Shown: positions 29,474-38,272, numbered from the stretch's first letter. The stretch: 59,210 bases of DNA from Bacteroidales bacterium UBA4788 (GCA_002402965.1 DHGW01000038.1:21793-81002), one strand, 5' to 3'. The notes: generated by a model from the letters alone, not told the origin. Program-made: numbers and translations.

Positions 29474-30944
29474 CCTTTTCGGGCTTAATACCGGTCAGGA
29501 AGGTTCCTATCTTCCTGAAGAAGAGGATATATGTCTCGGCATTCATTATGGCAGCGTCGGTAGTTGCCTTGTAGGTCAGGAAAATTCCCAGGGGAAAGAG
29601 AATGATAGTGGAGGCGAGCATACCCAGCGGAACGCTTAATATCATTTCCTTTGCGAATTTTTCTCCAGACAGGGAGATCACGTAATAGAATACGAAGAAG
29701 AGCACCGAGATGACTGCCGGTGTTCCCAGGCCACCCTTCCTGATTATGGCGCCCAGGGGTGCCCCTATGAAGAAAAAGACCAGGCAGGCCAGCGGCAGGG
29801 TAAAACGCTTGTATCGCTCTGCTTCATATTTTCTGAGGTTTTTTGCCTCTGCCACCAGTGCCTCGCTCTTTTCCGTCATGAATGATGTGCCTTCGCGTGC
29901 AAAGCTCAGGGCGCGACTGATGGCGGTGTTCTTGTCCATATAGCTCAGGGTGTCGAAGGCCTCCCTGGCATTGAACTTATGATACTTCCAGACAACTGTG
30001 CTGTCAGCCTCCTTCTGAAATCCGGGGTTGCGATACTGTGCAGGGGTGAATAGCCGCATCTGGCTGAACTCTGTGAAATAGACCTCAGTCCTGCTGTTGA
30101 ACCTGGTGGAAAGCGAGTCAATGAAGAAGGTCAGGTCGGAGGTATTGAGCATCGCATAGTTTGACCTGTAGATATCCATTCCCGACCTGTTGAGGCCGAA
30201 GCCTTCAAGTTCAATCACCATGGTCTGTTCGGCGAATCTATCACGCCGGAAGGGATATGTTCTCTTCTCCTGAGGGACGTTTTTTTCTTCAATGTCCTTA
30301 TAGGCATAACCATTGAAGAGTGTCAGAATGAGTCCGCTTTCATCATCTGTGACCTTCATGTATCCGTACTCGGCATGTATGACAGCGGTGTTTCCTATTC
30401 CTTCCCGGTGGTCATAGATATAAATCCCGTTAAGACGATTTGTCTCCGGTTCCTTGTCGGTTATCTTGATACTGATGCCGTCAATGCCGTTGTAGAATGT
30501 CCCTGCCTGTATATCCAGTTCAGGTCTCATCCGGCGTATGTCTGTCAGCAGGGTTCTTGCCTTGCGCGTGGAGATAGGAAGGACGTAGTCTGCAAAGAGG
30601 AATGATCCGATAGCGATCAGGGATGCGAAGATGAAGATTGGCATCATGATCCGCTGGAGCGGGATGCCGGAGGATTTCAGGGCTGTCAGTTCGAGGAATT
30701 CACCCAGGTTTCCGAAGGTCATGAGAGAGGCCAGCAGGATTGCCAGAGGAAGTGACAAGGGGACGAAAGTCAGGGAGAACTGGAAGAGGAGTTCGCCGAG
30801 CACTTTGGGATCAAGGCCTTTTCCTGCGAGGTCATCGACATACATCCAGAGGAACTGGAGTATAAAAATGATGAGTACAATAAAGAACGTCAGGATCAGT
30901 GGTCCTATAAACGATCTTACCATGAACAGATCGATCTTCTTCAT
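29445..30944 (-). CDS. LptF/LptG-family permease
   Basis: A 499-residue YjgP/YjgQ-family membrane protein. It has an N-terminal trio of membrane helices (SFIGPLILTFFIVLIIFILQ, FVPLSLPLAILLASLMTFG, MPIFIFASLIAIGSFLFADY), a large periplasmic jellyroll-like domain, and three C-terminal helices (LACLVFFFIGAPLGAIIR onward). Family members are the inner-membrane permeases of the LPS exporter Lpt. The Bacteroidota version is longer than the Proteobacterial one. I cannot say whether it acts as LptF or LptG. Lying upstream of ribBA is typical for the phylum. Confidence 0.88.
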   Translation of the reverse strand: MKKIDLFMVRSFIGPLILTFFIVLIIFILQFLWMYVDDLAGKGLDPKVLGELLFQFSLTFVPLSLPLAILLASLMTFGNLGEFLELTALKSSGIPLQRIMMPIFIFASLIAIGSFLFADYVLPISTRKARTLLTDIRRMRPELDIQAGTFYNGIDGISIKITDKEPETNRLNGIYIYDHREGIGNTAVIHAEYGYMKVTDDESGLILTLFNGYAYKDIEEKNVPQEKRTYPFRRDRFAEQTMVIELEGFGLNRSGMDIYRSNYAMLNTSDLTFFIDSLSTRFNSRTEVYFTEFSQMRLFTPAQYRNPGFQKEADSTVVWKYHKFNAREAFDTLSYMDKNTAISRALSFAREGTSFMTEKSEALVAEAKNLRKYEAERYKRFTLPLACLVFFFIGAPLGAIIRKGGLGTPAVISVLFFVFYYVISLSGEKFAKEMILSVPLGMLASTIILFPLGIFLTYKATTDAAIMNAETYILFFRKIGTFLTGIKPEKDDEGTDTGT

Positions 30945-30998
30945 TGTCTCGGGTGTGGTGCAAACGTACGTTATTTTTAAGAAAGATGCAAAGCTCTT

Positions 30999-31385
30999 TC
31001 ATTCGGTGAGGCCGAGCACCTTTTTAAGGTATGAGATCTGGGTGTCCCAGAGGTCACGTGCGTCATCCACCTCGTCCTCTTCAGCGTGGTCGGTTATCAT
31101 GAGTGCGGTATCATTGGTGAGTTCATGAATGACGATGCGGAACTCGAAGAAGTTCGATTCGGTGTCGGCGAAGTCAAGCCAGTCGAATCTGACCGCCTTG
31201 TTTTCCTTTGCATAGGCAAGTCGTGCCCTTGCCTCTGTCTTGTCCCAGAAGAAGGTAAAAATGTCGCCGTCAACCGTGACATTATCTGCGAACCATTCGG
31301 CGAGGCCTTCAGGTGTGCTAAGCCTGTCGTAGAGTACTCGTGTAGGGGTGTTCAGGGTGTATTCGATTTCGAATCTGGCTCTCAT
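30999..31385 (-). CDS. START-like (AHSA1/SRPBCC-type) domain protein
   Basis: A 128-residue single-domain protein with the helix-grip pattern: FEIEYTLNTPTRVLYDRLST, PEGLAEWFADNV, FTFFWDKTEARARL and a C-terminal amphipathic helix (ARDLWDTQISYLKKVLG). It matches the small START-like family found beside lptF-type genes in Bacteroidota. Ligand unknown. First gene of the operon, 54 bases before the permease gene. Confidence 0.82.
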   Translation of the reverse strand: MRARFEIEYTLNTPTRVLYDRLSTPEGLAEWFADNVTVDGDIFTFFWDKTEARARLAYAKENKAVRFDWLDFADTESNFFEFRIVIHELTNDTALMITDHAEEDEVDDARDLWDTQISYLKKVLGLTE

Positions 31386-31462
31386 TTCAGAGGGTGAGTG
31401 TCATGCAATATAAAAATAATAGATGAAAAGAAAAAGTATGTCAGGCAAAATGAAAAAATATT

Positions 31463-31470
31463 TATATTTG
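31463..31470 (+). promoter_or_regulatory. Candidate promoter -7 box of the tRNA unit
   Basis: TATATTTG matches TAnnTTTG exactly. It lies 33 bases before the broken tRNA copy and about 120 before tRNA-Met. It would drive one transcript carrying both. Confidence 0.45.
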
Positions 31471-31502
31471 CAGCCTCGAAAAACCCGCCTTTGGCGAACG
31501 TT

Positions 31503-31580
31503 GGCGAGATAGCTCAGATGGTTAGAGTGTCCTGTCTCCGACGACAGAAGGATCGGGAAGGTCGAGAGTTCATTAAGTAG
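31503..31580 (+). pseudogene. Broken tandem copy of the tRNA-Met gene
   Basis: The first 25 bases are identical to the 5' part of tRNA-Met 86 bases downstream (acceptor strand plus D-arm, 31503-31527). A 14-base block (31559-31572) equals the T-arm start of the same tRNA. Between them the anticodon arm is replaced by about 31 unrelated bases that form a hairpin (CTGTC/GACAG). The 3' acceptor strand is missing after TTCATT. It cannot fold as a tRNA. Confidence 0.75.
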
Positions 31581-31588
31581 AAAAATAT

Positions 31589-31662
31589 GGCGAGATAGCT
31601 CAGATGGTTAGAGCGCATGATTCATAATCATGAGGTCGAGAGTTCAATTCTCTCTCTCGCTA
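31589..31662 (+). tRNA. tRNA-Met(CAT), elongator type
   Basis: Acceptor GGCGAGA pairs with TCTCGCT (position 1-72 is G-T), followed by discriminator A. The D-arm is GCTCAGATGGTTAGAGC. The anticodon arm CATGA-TTCATAA-TCATG gives anticodon CAT. The T-arm is GAGAG-TTCAATT-CTCTC. It lacks the three G-C pairs of an initiator anticodon stem. A lysidine-modified isoleucine tRNA also carries CAT in its gene, so the Met assignment is likely but not proved. CCA is not encoded. Confidence 0.9.
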
Positions 31663-31670
31663 CAACGGAA

Positions 31671-31704
31671 AGCCTGGCACGAAGTGCCGGGCTTGTTTGT
31701 TTCA
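31671..31704 (+). terminator. Intrinsic terminator of tRNA-Met
   Basis: AGCCTGGCAC (31671-31680) pairs with GTGCCGGGCT (31684-31693) over a three-base loop (one G-T pair). TGTTTGTTTCA follows. It begins nine bases after the tRNA. Confidence 0.85.
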
Positions 31705-31738
31705 GGATGGAGCTGAAAACTTGTTGTCAAGCGACAGA

Positions 31739-31783
31739 ATGAAACAAACAAAGCATCTGCAGCGCTGGCGCTGCGGATGCTTT
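31739..31783 (-). terminator. Mirror-image terminator facing the tRNA terminator
   Basis: A 16-bp near-perfect stem (31750-31765 with 31768-31783, one G-T) sits here. On the minus strand it is followed by TGTTTGTTTCA, the same tail as the tRNA-Met terminator. It is also preceded by the same CAACGGAAAGC. This looks like an inverted copy of a tRNA-type 3' end. I see no minus-strand gene that obviously needs it. Confidence 0.55.
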
Positions 31784-31792
31784 CCGTTGTCA

Positions 31793-31873
31793 GGCTCCCT
31801 GTTGGAGAATCACGGAGATTCAGACTCCGTAATTCTCATGCCGGCAACAAAACAATCATTTTTGCCTGGAGCC
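31793..31873 (-). other. Structured intergenic segment upstream of the mirrored terminator
   Basis: It contains a 13-bp stem with one mismatch (31805-31817 with 31825-31837) and a seven-base loop. A possible closing stem, GGCTCC (31793-31798) with GGAGCC (31868-31873), surrounds it. Read leftward it runs into the terminator at 31739-31783. It may be a small minus-strand RNA or a decayed tRNA-like gene. The rest of 31880-32071 shows nothing but A/T-rich leader sequence for the PEGA gene. Confidence 0.3.
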
Positions 31874-32071
31874 CGTCCAACCTTTGAATCATGGGATAAC
31901 AACATGAACAGTCGCGATAAAGTGACAGTTATTTAAGAATGTCAACTCTTTCAGGATTCTGCTGCTCCCCAAAAATTTTTTTTTGGCAGAGACGACGAAT
32001 TTGAATATTTAGTAATTTTAAGCTTAATGAATAAGACCTTTAAATAACGCTACACTAAATTTCCTGATAAT

Positions 32072-33391
32072 ATGAAAAGGCTCCAGTTTTTAATTGTTGT
32101 ACTTATTATGTCATGTGCATCATCCATGACGGCACAGAAAAAGGTAATCTTCAATACAGTTCCGTCTGACGCTGAAATTTTTCTGGAAAAGAACAATGAA
32201 TTCACGCTCCTTGCTCAGGGCTATTACGAGCTCAAAATAGGAGCGGACGAGGTGTACACCATCAAGGTGTGGAAGGAAGGATTTGAGCCTTTTGTTAAAA
32301 CGTATACAAAAACCAACAACAGCGTCCTTACGGAAAATGTAGTACTTGTAAACAGGATGGTGAAAATTGTAGCTTCTCCTGTTTCCGCAGAGGTATATGC
32401 TGATAATATCTATGCAGGCAAAGGCGGTGAAGAGATTGACGTCCTTATAAAATATAATACTATGGTGAATGTGGAAGTCAGGGGAGAGGGGTACCGTACC
32501 ATCAGACGTTCCTATTACAACATGGAGAATACTGAAAAACCGCCGGTCAAGGAAAACCTGGAGCTTGCGGACAGGCTTGTGAAAGTCATTGCGGATCCAC
32601 CCGGTTGTGAAATCACGGTTGACGGCAAAATCGCCGGAGGAACATCGGCGGAAGTTGTTGTCCCCAAAGGTGAATGCATAACAATGAAAGTATCGAAGGA
32701 TGGCTTCGCTCCTGTGGAAAAATCCTACTGCAATAAGCCGGAAATGGGCATGCCCCCGGTCACCGAGCAGATATCTCTAAAGGACAGGATAATACAGATA
32801 AACACTACTCCTGAAGATGCCGCAATCAGGGTTGATGGCAGGGCTGTCGGGAAAGGCAGTTACTCACTGCTTGTCAAGCGCGATCAATGTGCCGAAATTG
32901 AAGTGATGAAAGATGGTTTTGATACTAACAAAAAGTCATACTGCAACAAGGCGAATATGAGTGAGCCTCCTGTGACTGATCATATCAGGCTTGCAGAGGA
33001 TGAGGCATGGCTTTCATCTATCAGAAGTGATCAGGCCAACGTCAACTTCTCGATCCCGGTCAACTCAAATCTCAGTGACGAGGCTGCCTGGAAAATCATT
33101 GGGCAGATCGTGATGGAAAAGTTCGATGTGATAGAAATCAGTGATCCTGTGACGGGTTATCTGAGAACTGCCTGGAATGTCAAGCTCTTTGGGAACGGGA
33201 AAACGATCAGGACGAGATGTATTGTAAAACTTGGCAACACCAATCCGTTGCGCTATGTTATCAAAATCGTAAGTGAGGAGAGCATTGTGCCGGGTACCAG
33301 CGTAAAAGAGGATGAGAATTTCAAAGAATGGGACAGGCTTTTAAACGCATATAAGGACATTATCAGCGAGATTCAGGCACGAATCAGTTAA
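32072..33391 (+). CDS. Exported PEGA-repeat protein
   Basis: A 439-residue protein with a signal peptide (FLIVVLIMSCASSMTAQ). It carries four PEGA-like repeats of about 75 residues, each of the form VxxxPxxAEVYxDxxYxGKG followed by YTxKVxKxGFEPxxKSYxN (for example CEITVDGKIAGGTSAEV and AIRVDGRAVGKGSYSLL). The C-terminal 120 residues (SIRSDQANVNFSIP, AWKIIGQIVMEKFDVIEI) are a different alpha/beta domain that I do not recognise. The conserved SYCNK ends suggest recent internal duplication. PEGA domains are beta-sandwiches of S-layer and envelope proteins. Probably periplasmic or surface-associated. Single-gene unit. Confidence 0.78.
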   Translation: MKRLQFLIVVLIMSCASSMTAQKKVIFNTVPSDAEIFLEKNNEFTLLAQGYYELKIGADEVYTIKVWKEGFEPFVKTYTKTNNSVLTENVVLVNRMVKIVASPVSAEVYADNIYAGKGGEEIDVLIKYNTMVNVEVRGEGYRTIRRSYYNMENTEKPPVKENLELADRLVKVIADPPGCEITVDGKIAGGTSAEVVVPKGECITMKVSKDGFAPVEKSYCNKPEMGMPPVTEQISLKDRIIQINTTPEDAAIRVDGRAVGKGSYSLLVKRDQCAEIEVMKDGFDTNKKSYCNKANMSEPPVTDHIRLAEDEAWLSSIRSDQANVNFSIPVNSNLSDEAAWKIIGQIVMEKFDVIEISDPVTGYLRTAWNVKLFGNGKTIRTRCIVKLGNTNPLRYVIKIVSEESIVPGTSVKEDENFKEWDRLLNAYKDIISEIQARIS

Positions 33392-33395
33392 CGCT

Positions 33396-33425
33396 AAAAA
33401 GAGGACGCCCGTCAGTGGTGTCCTC
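33396..33425 (-). terminator. Intrinsic terminator of the lysine operon
   Basis: On the minus strand GAGGACACC pairs with GGCGTCCTC, followed by TTTTT. It lies 50 bases after the dapD stop and just past the stop of the convergent PEGA gene. Confidence 0.8.
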
Positions 33426-33475
33426 AACAAGTCTGAGCTGGAGGCATCAGGTTTCCGCTTTTCTGCTTCCGGAGA

Positions 33476-34303
33476 TTATCTCAACAATTCTTCAAGTGTG
33501 ATTGAAGATGCTGTCTTCTGGTCCCTGTATTTAATGATTACCGGACAATAAAGATGGATCCCCTTATCTTTCCCAAACCCGTTTGTAACAGGTCTGCTTC
33601 CTGCTACCACTACTGCACCGGAGGGTATTCTAAGGGGCGCATCAACTTTTTTCCTGAGGAATTCACCGGTTGTATTGTCAAAAACAGGGGTTGCACCATT
33701 AAGAATTACACCAGTACCTATAACAGAGCTTTCCTCAATAACAACCCCTTCATAAATGCCGCAGTTGCCGCCGATGAATACGTCGTCCTCGATGATAACA
33801 GGCATTGCATTCACAGGTTCCAGCACTCCTCCGATCTGCGATGCGGCCGAAATGTGTACATTCTTGCCCACCTGCGCGCATGAACCTACAAGTGCGTGGG
33901 AATCAACCATGCATCCGCTGTCGATATAAGCACCCGTATTAATGTAAGACGGAGGCATTATCACGGTGCCTTGAGAAACGTATGCACCCCTTCTTACCGA
34001 TGTTCCCCCCGGCACAACCCTGATGTTGTCCTCTGCAGCAAACTCCCTGACAGGATAGGTATTTTTATCAAAAAAGGAGAAAGCATCTCCGCCGTATTTT
34101 TCAATGACGCCGTACCTGAAGCCGGACAGGATCACACTCTTTACCCAGGAGTTGATAACCCATACTCCATCTTTTTTGTATGCCACTCTGAGTTCCCCGG
34201 CCTCCAGCAGGTCCCTGACCTTGTAAAAAAAAGCCAGAATTTCTTTTGGATTCCCGGACAGCGATGTCTCTTCAAATTCCCGTTCCAATAAGCTTATATT
34301 CAT
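33476..34303 (-). CDS. dapD: Tetrahydrodipicolinate N-succinyltransferase
   Basis: About 275 residues from MNISLLEREFEET. Upstream codons read through the intergenic gap and look spurious. The left-handed beta-helix transferase shows hexapeptide turns (VRRGAYVSQGTVIMPPSYIN, GAYIDSGCMVDSHALVGS, NVHISAASQIGG, EDDVFIGGNCGIYEGV) and PLRIPSGAVVVAGSRPV. It succinylates tetrahydrodipicolinate in the lysine/diaminopimelate pathway. Its presence shows that the succinylase branch, not the direct aminotransferase branch, is used. Last gene of the operon. Confidence 0.93.
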   Translation of the reverse strand: MNISLLEREFEETSLSGNPKEILAFFYKVRDLLEAGELRVAYKKDGVWVINSWVKSVILSGFRYGVIEKYGGDAFSFFDKNTYPVREFAAEDNIRVVPGGTSVRRGAYVSQGTVIMPPSYINTGAYIDSGCMVDSHALVGSCAQVGKNVHISAASQIGGVLEPVNAMPVIIEDDVFIGGNCGIYEGVVIEESSVIGTGVILNGATPVFDNTTGEFLRKKVDAPLRIPSGAVVVAGSRPVTNGFGKDKGIHLYCPVIIKYRDQKTASSITLEELLR

Positions 34304-34322
34304 TGTTTTCTTGTTTTGTCCA

Positions 34323-35204
34323 TTAAAGACATCCATACTCCTTCAGCAGTTTCTCCAGTACCAGATCGGTCTGCATAACCGAGGGCGTTAAAGGCAGTCT
34401 CAACCTGTTTTCAATTAATCCCATTAGTGACAGCGCTGATTTGACCGGAATGGGGCTGCATTCTATAAAGCATCCTTTGAACAGCGGCATGAGCCTGTGG
34501 TGTAACAGTGCAGCTTCTTCCGTCTTCCCGGCCGCCAGGAGCCCTGTCAGTTCAACAACGTGTGAGGGGATAATGTTGGCTGCAACGCTTATAACCCCTT
34601 TCGCGCCGGCACACATCATCGGGAAGGTCTCATCGTCATTGCCGGATAAGACTGCAAATCCGTCAGGTGCCTGTCGTATGATCTCGCTTATCTGTGCGAA
34701 GTTCCCCGAGGACTCCTTGATAGCAACGATGTTCCTCAGTTCAGCCAGGCGCAGGGTGGTCTCTGCCGTCATATTCGTGCCTGTCCTGCCGGGGATGTTG
34801 TACATGATGACAGGTATGGAGGTGGACTCGGAGACTGCTTTATAGTGCTGGAAGATTCCCTCCTGCGTAGGTTTGTTGTAATACGGAACAACGACGAGGA
34901 AGGCATCCGGCTGGTATTTAGAAAGCGTTGCCATACCTGATATTACATGCTTTGTACAGTTGGAACCTGCTCCAGCGACCACCGGGACCCTGCCGTTGTT
35001 TTGCTCCATTACGGTGTCAAGCAGCCTCTCCTTTTCATAGTCATCCAGGCATGGAGCCTCACCGGTAGTTCCCAACGGAACCAGGAAATTGATTCCTGCA
35101 TCAATCTGTCTCCGGACCAGGATACGGAAGGTATCATAGTTAACTTCATAATCTTCATGAAATGGCGTAATCAGCGCCGTTCCACACCCTCTAATCTCTT
35201 TCAT
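34323..35204 (-). CDS. dapA: 4-hydroxy-tetrahydrodipicolinate synthase
   Basis: A 293-residue TIM barrel of the DapA family. It has GTTGEAPCLDDYEKERLLD, IPVIMYNIPGRTGTNM (catalytic Tyr) and IVAIKESSGNFAQI (Schiff-base Lys). It condenses pyruvate with aspartate semialdehyde. The start overlaps the end of dapB by 14 bases. Confidence 0.94.
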   Translation of the reverse strand: MKEIRGCGTALITPFHEDYEVNYDTFRILVRRQIDAGINFLVPLGTTGEAPCLDDYEKERLLDTVMEQNNGRVPVVAGAGSNCTKHVISGMATLSKYQPDAFLVVVPYYNKPTQEGIFQHYKAVSESTSIPVIMYNIPGRTGTNMTAETTLRLAELRNIVAIKESSGNFAQISEIIRQAPDGFAVLSGNDDETFPMMCAGAKGVISVAANIIPSHVVELTGLLAAGKTEEAALLHHRLMPLFKGCFIECSPIPVKSALSLMGLIENRLRLPLTPSVMQTDLVLEKLLKEYGCL

Positions 35205-35895
35205 TGTGCAATTTTTGTCGGAGTTTTTCTGTTATAATTGTTCTGAAATCAAATACGCCTTTCAACCCGGGGGTCCATAATGCTGCAGTTGCTGCACCGG
35301 CTGCAAATCCCCTCCTGGAAAAGGCTTCGTGAGACAATGTTATTCTGTCGTCAGCAGATTCAAAGCCCAGGTTATGAATTCCAGGGATAAAGCCGCATCT
35401 TACTGATTGAACAGGTATCTCCCTGCCGGTTACAGTTTCTGCAATTTCCTTCAGAGTGACCGCTGTCCCGGAAGGGCTGTCAAGTTTAAGCTTATGGTGA
35501 AATTCGGTTATGTAGGAATCGTACTCACCTAAAGAAGAAAGGAGGGCCGAAGCGACTCGAGCGATTTCGAAGAATGCATTGACCCCGATTGAGAAGTTGC
35601 TTGCATAGATCATGGTTTTACCTCTTTCCTCAAAGCAGGCTGCAACCTCTTCCCTTATGTCATTCCAGCCTGTGGTGCCAATCACAGCTGCCTTGAAATT
35701 ATCGGCAATAAAGCGGTAATTCCGGCGAAATGACTCTGGCGAGGTAAAATCGATGCAGACACTTTCGGCTGCTGCCTCTGTATCAAAAGTGCCTATGTCT
35801 TCTGTAGTGCAGAGCGAAACATCTTCCCTGTTCTGCAGGATGGAATAGATCTCCTTTCCCATCCTGCCGTATCCTGATATTACGATTTTTATCAT
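35191..35895 (-). CDS. dapB: 4-hydroxy-tetrahydrodipicolinate reductase
   Basis: A 234-residue DapB. The nucleotide-binding start is KIVISGYGRMGKEIYSI. The substrate region is YASNFSIGVNAFFEIA and the active-site block EFHHKLKLDSPSGTA contains the His-His and Lys. It is somewhat shorter than the 270-residue E. coli enzyme, as is normal in Bacteroidota. It overlaps lysC by four bases. Confidence 0.93.
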   Translation of the reverse strand: MIKIVISGYGRMGKEIYSILQNREDVSLCTTEDIGTFDTEAAAESVCIDFTSPESFRRNYRFIADNFKAAVIGTTGWNDIREEVAACFEERGKTMIYASNFSIGVNAFFEIARVASALLSSLGEYDSYITEFHHKLKLDSPSGTAVTLKEIAETVTGREIPVQSVRCGFIPGIHNLGFESADDRITLSHEAFSRRGFAAGAATAALWTPGLKGVFDFRTIITEKLRQKLHNERD

Positions 35896-37247
35896 TCGAA
35901 AAACTCTTTGTGAAGCGAGCTGACCACTTCGGCCAGGTCACTTCTGTTAACCACAAAGCTAATATTGATATCGGAAGCTCCCTGGCTTATCATGGTTATG
36001 TTGTGATCACTGATCGCACCAAAAATTCTTTTCCCGAGTCCTTTGGTCTCCTTCAGGTTCTTTCCTACCACAGAAACCTGTGATTTGTCCCTGCTCACGG
36101 AAACAACAGCAAAAAGTGATATTTCTGAAATTATTGCTTCCAGGTTGTTGTCTGAATTAACCGTAAGTGAGACGTTTACCTCAGAAGTGCTTATCAGGTC
36201 CACTGAGGTTCCGTATTTTCCGAATATTTCGAACAACCGGGTCAGGAATCCGAAGGAATTCAGCATCTTCATGGAAAATACATTTATCACGATGATATTT
36301 TCCTTGAATGAGATAGCCCTGACTCCGTTTTCACTGACTTCATTATCACTCCTTATCAGGGTCCCTTTTTTATGAGGTTCCATTGAATTGAGAACCCTTA
36401 CCGGAATGTTCTTTTCAATGGCGGGTTGTATAGTTGCCGGGTGAAGAACCTTTGCCCCGAAGAATGATAACTCAGCCGCTTCGCTGAATGACATTACGGG
36501 TATGCTTTTCGTTTTACTGACTTTCCCGGGGTCGGTAGTGTGAACTCCGTCAACATCTGTCCATATCTGTATCTCTGTGGCATCAGCGGCCATTCCGATA
36601 AGTGCCGCAGTATAATCCGAGCCCCCTCTGCCGAGTGTGGTTGCTGTCCCGTCTATCGTGGCAGAGATGAATCCCTGGGTAATAATTATATCATTACCTT
36701 CAAATTCCCTTGTCAACAGTTCGGGAACCTTCCTGCAGATTACATTAATCTGAGGTTCACCTTTCAGGTACCTGGAGTCAGTGACAATAAAGTTGCGGGC
36801 ATCGGCGAATGCGCACTTCAACCCGTAATTCAGCATCGCTTTATGAATTATGGTTGACGAGAGGATCTCACCGTATGACAGTATTTTTGCCATGGACATG
36901 TCCGAAAGCTCTTCGAGTATTGAAATTACCCTCACCATCTCATTGAGTCGTGCAAAAAGATGAATTATTGTATCCCTGACCTGAGTCAGTAAATCTTTGT
37001 TGCCGGAAAGCAGTTTTTCCGTCATCTCCAGGTGCCTCTCCTCCAGCTGAGCTGTTAGCCTGAGGGCATCCTCAACATGGCCGTTGGACGAGTGCTGTGC
37101 AATCTGAGTAAGAGTGTCAGTCACCCCTGAGAGGGCTGATACAACAACTACTGCTTTCTGAGGTGTTTTTTCGCTTACAATCGTGATGAGCCTTTCAACG
37201 GCATCGCTATCCCTGACGGATGTTCCGCCAAATTTCATTATTATCAT
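35892..37247 (-). CDS. lysC: Aspartate kinase (monofunctional, with ACT domains)
   Basis: A 451-residue kinase starting IIMKFGGTSVRDSDAVERL. It contains TTLGRGGSDYTAALIG, TDVDGVHTTDPGKV and AAELSFFGAKVLHPATI, and a C-terminal pair of ACT domains (about 310-450), the usual site of lysine or threonine feedback. No homoserine dehydrogenase is fused, unlike the ThrA type. It sits in the lysine gene cluster, so it is probably the lysine-responsive isoform. It overlaps both neighbours by four bases. Confidence 0.93.
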   Translation of the reverse strand: MIIMKFGGTSVRDSDAVERLITIVSEKTPQKAVVVVSALSGVTDTLTQIAQHSSNGHVEDALRLTAQLEERHLEMTEKLLSGNKDLLTQVRDTIIHLFARLNEMVRVISILEELSDMSMAKILSYGEILSSTIIHKAMLNYGLKCAFADARNFIVTDSRYLKGEPQINVICRKVPELLTREFEGNDIIITQGFISATIDGTATTLGRGGSDYTAALIGMAADATEIQIWTDVDGVHTTDPGKVSKTKSIPVMSFSEAAELSFFGAKVLHPATIQPAIEKNIPVRVLNSMEPHKKGTLIRSDNEVSENGVRAISFKENIIVINVFSMKMLNSFGFLTRLFEIFGKYGTSVDLISTSEVNVSLTVNSDNNLEAIISEISLFAVVSVSRDKSQVSVVGKNLKETKGLGKRIFGAISDHNITMISQGASDINISFVVNRSDLAEVVSSLHKEFFE

Positions 37248-38248
37248 TCGTAGTCCAGTTCTGTTTTAAGCGTTTTAAAGATTTTTTTCAGATCAGATAT
37301 TGCTTTTTCTATGTCCGGAATTTCTATGAACTCGTTATCAGTATGGGCTACTTTTATGCTGCCCGGTCCGTAGAGGAGACATTTACCGAGGTTGTTCAGA
37401 CAGGGACCATCGCTGCCAAATGCCACAGTGTCGCTGTCGAATCCCTCTATATAATAATACTCAAACGGTTTGTCCTCTCTTACTTTGATAATGGTGGTTT
37501 TCTCATCGGAGATGCTCCGCAGGCTGTCCTCAATTATAAGGTGCGACGCAAAAGTTGTCCTGAAATAGATCTTGAAGGTCACGAGATCCGGAAGGACATT
37601 ATAAGCATTGTCTGAGGAGAGTTGCCCCACATTATATGTGGTTGATCCTGTTACCGGATCTTCCGGAAACTTCAATTCGGAAAGCCTGTCAAGAAAAATG
37701 CACATCCTCCCGATAGCATTGTCACCGAGCTGAGGGTAGCCGGAGTGACAGCTTAAACCACGGACCTGGACATGGTAAAGCTGGATTCCTTTTCCTGCCC
37801 TGATCAGTTTGTTCTCAGTTGGTTCACCAACAATCACATACCGGCAATCGCTGATCAGGTTATTTGCGACTTTTGCTCCCCTGGACCCGGTTTCCTCACC
37901 TGCCAACAGCAACAGGCCGAAGTTGGTTTCCCCTTCATTGTAAAGATCCTTGCACACGTTCCAGGCCGTAACTATTTGTCCTTTGGCATCACATGCTCCC
38001 CTTCCATAAACCCTGCTGTTCTCAGATCGTGGTAACATGTACGGAGGTACCGTATCAAGGTGCGTGCAGAAGATGATGTCTGGTTTGCCCCATTTGTAAA
38101 ACAGGTTCACACTCCCGTCTCCGACTTCATGTTTGTCAAGAACTGCGCCGGGGAAACGAAAATTATCTTCAATGAAACGGGCAATTTCAACCTCCTCTCC
38201 GGATGTTGAGTTGATCATCATGATTTGTTCAAGTTCTCTTGCTATCAT
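37244..38248 (-). CDS. M20-family amidohydrolase, probable succinyl-diaminopimelate desuccinylase
   Basis: A 334-residue M20 metallohydrolase. The metal motif is IIFCTHLDTVPP. RGACDAKGQ carries the bridging Asp, and LLAGEETGSRGAKVA has the catalytic Glu pair. The dimerisation lid and the C-terminal VAHTDNEFIEI complete it. The family includes DapE, ArgE and LysK. As first gene of a lysC-dapB-dapA-dapD operon, the best reading is DapE, removing succinate from the DapD product after transamination. I give no symbol because motifs alone do not separate DapE from ArgE. Confidence 0.8.
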   Translation of the reverse strand: MIARELEQIMMINSTSGEEVEIARFIEDNFRFPGAVLDKHEVGDGSVNLFYKWGKPDIIFCTHLDTVPPYMLPRSENSRVYGRGACDAKGQIVTAWNVCKDLYNEGETNFGLLLLAGEETGSRGAKVANNLISDCRYVIVGEPTENKLIRAGKGIQLYHVQVRGLSCHSGYPQLGDNAIGRMCIFLDRLSELKFPEDPVTGSTTYNVGQLSSDNAYNVLPDLVTFKIYFRTTFASHLIIEDSLRSISDEKTTIIKVREDKPFEYYYIEGFDSDTVAFGSDGPCLNNLGKCLLYGPGSIKVAHTDNEFIEIPDIEKAISDLKKIFKTLKTELDYE

Positions 38249-38272
38249 TATCTGATTCGGGCTTTACTATGC

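Noticed and set aside
31805..31837. tRNA-like hairpin with a loop containing TCA, as in selenocysteine tRNA
   Set aside because: The stem is 13 bp with no D-arm, T-arm or acceptor, so it is a simple stem-loop.
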